A stretch of 64,000 bases of DNA from Schistosoma mansoni. Taxonomy: Eukaryota > Platyhelminthes > Trematoda > Strigeidida > Schistosomatidae. A model generated the notes under the pieces. The model had not been told where the DNA came from. It saw only the letters and a program-made list of their open reading frames with translations, and made no database searches. The DNA is taken from the NCBI RefSeq assembly GCF_000237925.1, contig NW_017386039.1, positions 124,001 to 188,000 of the forward strand, read 5' to 3'. Shown piece by piece: positions 61,856-64,000 of this stretch. Position 1 is the first letter of the stretch, and every line of letters starts with the position of its first letter. The translations under genes and the position numbers were made by a program.

Positions 61856-62599
61856 TTAAAAATACGAACCTGAAATACTGGTATTTGGACACAGGACGCT
61901 TGAGATATTATCTTCTAATAATCACTTCCACCTGTTAACCAAACTAAGTTTGCACAATTATTTACTCCGAAATTGAAAAACTCGCAAAATGTTTTGTTGT
62001 AGCAATGACTTACAAGTTTTTTTTGTTTTATATTGCAATGCCAGTGATCATACCATGTGCGTTGATTACGAACTTCCATATCCAACGTTTTATTGTTAGC
62101 CGCTGCACTTTAACTTTTCAGGGGGTTTATCATGGAATAGACAACTTCTTAAATAACTCAAAGTATGCAGATGCTATCGGTTTGTCCCCAGGGCTGAATG
62201 ATAAAACTTTCATTGTTCGGTGATTCGGGAATGTTGGTTTGCATACAATGTCTTAAAACATCCTTAACATTCCCGAGAATCATCGTACATACCCACCTAA
62301 CTTCAGTCTCAACACAAAACCTGGAGGTAACACCAAGAAAACTGGAAGCATGACATATGGGAACGGACTGTGAACACACCTTTTACTCTTTACGAGTAGC
62401 CGGATTCTGGAATTCATTGACGAATGAGCTAGTCCAAGCAATTTCTCGGGAGTCCTTAAAAGAAAACTCGACATTTCATTGTTGATTAACGTGAGTGTTT
62501 AGCTATGATTTACAAATTTTTCGACTTTATTCGTTAAACATACCTAGGATCCTACCTGGTGATCCACTGATACTAGATACGTAATTCTGTGAAGCGAAA

Positions 62600-63130
62600 T
62601 CTCCCTATATTCCGTTCTGAACCTCTTGAAACAACTTGATGCTTTTCTTGTGATTTATGTTTCTTGAACACCAGAGATTTGTGCAGAGAAGTTGCTTTTG
62701 AGAGGAAGTTATATATCTATAAACGAGTCTAATAGGATTCCCTAGTTGACAGGTCTCATTGATTTTAAGCCAACTCAGTATTTGTTTTAATCCCGCAACA
62801 TAGACAAAGACATGAATAATGCTTGGTTTCGGGTGCCCCAAAATGGTCACCACCAAGTTTGGCACCAACCTTCGACGGTAATTCCAATAAAACTCACTGA
62901 GTTGGTACTGACTTGACATCTTTCTATGTTAGTAGTAAGGCCGTATTCGTGAAACCTTTCAAATGTCAGGTCTACCTATTGAAAATGTTCTTTTATCTAT
63001 CCATTCAGTTATACAGGTCCCAACGTTTGCATCGCAGTGAGCTTTGGACATGTGACAAAATCATCCGCGTATACGTATTAAGTGACAAAAATCGTTTGTT
63101 TTATATTACGTGTAACCTCACTTCACATAC
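62600..63130 (-). mobile_element. Gypsy-type LTR retrotransposon fossil, RT fragment
   Basis: On the minus strand a VYADDFVTCPKLT box near 63080 is followed by FERFHEYGL near 62950 and a SVSFIGI word near 62900, the order seen in Ty3/Gypsy RT domains. It is heavily broken and old. No LTRs were found around it. The family differs from the element at the left edge of the window, which has a YIDD box. Sequence from 61856 to 62600 may belong to it, but no motif supports that. Confidence 0.55.
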
Positions 63131-63239
63131 TAATGCTTGATGTTTATGGAATCTAAAAATGCACAAATACCACCGATAAATCAGCCCAAAAATCAGTTAG
63201 TAGTAGGATTATGAAAACCTCTACATCTCAAGAGAAGTG

Positions 63240-63665
63240 TTCGTCAGCGTGGATAGTAGAAACTTACGGAGGTGAAACTTGGAGGACTATCACAATTATC
63301 ATCATAAAGGTACAAGTATCTAAAAACAACTGCCCACACAAGATACTCCAGATCCGTTGACCAGACATCATCAGCAACAACCGACTTTGGAAGAGAACGA
63401 ACCACATCCCAGATGAAATGTGAATTGACAAAACCTACTAGGGGTGGATAGGTCACACTCTACCGAGATCAACAAGCCGCGTCACAAGGCAAGCCCTAAC
63501 TTGGAATCTTTAAGGAAAAAGAAAAAGAGACAGACCAAATAACACATAGTGCCGACAATTGGGATGGATAGCACTTGAGAATAACTGGAAAGGGAGGCCC
63601 GGAACACAGTAGTTAAGAGAATCCTGGTTGGTGGCATATGCCACACGAAGAGTGACAGGCGTAGG
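63240..63665 (+). mobile_element. RTE family II LINE, C-terminal end of pol
   Basis: On the plus strand VETYGGETWRT, the WKRTNHIPDEM word, GWIGHTL, RQALTWNL and GKRKRDRPNNT parallel the C-terminal tail of copy A ([28 protein letters not shown]). Several stops interrupt it. Only the last ~140 codons remain, which fits a 5'-truncated insertion. It points opposite to copies A and B. Confidence 0.8.
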
Positions 63666-64000
63666 TAATTTCTTTATTTGAAGTTTTGTAAAATGCTAAA
63701 TCTTTAAGTAACATCTAATCAGAGCACAAACCCCGATTATAATATTTATTCTATGATATAACGATTAGAAAAAACGTAAAACAGACATCGTTCAGACTTA
63801 TTTTTATAAAAATATCAAGGTAGTAGTATCTGGAAACTTGATAACACACAATGACAAGCTTATATTTTCGACACACTAGTATACTTAACCATCATAGGTG
63901 TTTATGTGAGATAATATATGATTAGTGATTGATCCAACTAGTAGTTTAAGACGGTCAGAAGGAATATTTTCATTCATATATGTTAAAGTAGGATGTAAGG
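63666..64000. other. Right edge, nothing recognised
   Basis: AT-rich sequence with no ORF or repeat that I can identify. Confidence 0.5.

Noticed and set aside
1-64000. CRISPR arrays, bacterial operons, riboswitches
   Set aside because: No regularly spaced direct repeats or bacterial gene organisation exist; the window is intron-bearing eukaryotic DNA.

Overview
The window looks like nuclear DNA of a schistosome-type trematode. It is AT-rich, two host genes combine very short 5' introns (26-48 bases) with kilobase introns further in, and non-coding DNA is full of RTE-clade and CR1-clade LINEs plus Ty3/Gypsy fossils of the CsRn1/Boudicca kind. The assignment rests on these features and on family knowledge recalled from memory, not on a database search.

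Layout. 1-3779: 5' part of a CsRn1-like LTR retrotransposon fossil on the minus strand, cut by the window edge, abutting a 0.2 kb repeat that recurs at 44.9 kb. 7129-11782: a complete eight-exon plus-strand gene for the ciliary coiled-coil protein CCDC113 (CFAP263). 13408-41057: a complete 17-exon minus-strand gene for COG1 of the Golgi tethering complex, convergent with CCDC113; all exon phases agree and the model gives about 1100 residues. Two nearly identical full-length RTE elements sit in COG1 introns 11 (plus strand, 25537-29482) and 8 (minus strand, 34118-38055), with exons 9-11 between them; older RTE relics lie in introns 11, 12 and 15. 41058-51700: no host gene seen, only decayed CR1-like LINE fragments. 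About 52150-57870: a plus-strand pseudogene of a PHRF1/SCAF-type RS-rich protein, split by a third RTE copy (53651-57074) with a 13-base target duplication. 57868-63665: copies of a second RTE family, most with deletions, and a Gypsy RT fossil.

CCDC113 acts in cilia and COG1 at the Golgi; nothing suggests they work together. The most unusual signal is the trio of RTE copies. They carry the same three in-frame TGA codons and the same altered RT motif, yet are almost identical to each other and have different target duplications. This suggests a defective lineage that spread recently by help in trans or by read-through. The inverted pair around COG1 exons 9-11 could promote inversion or circular RNA. 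No complete, clearly new biological system was found.
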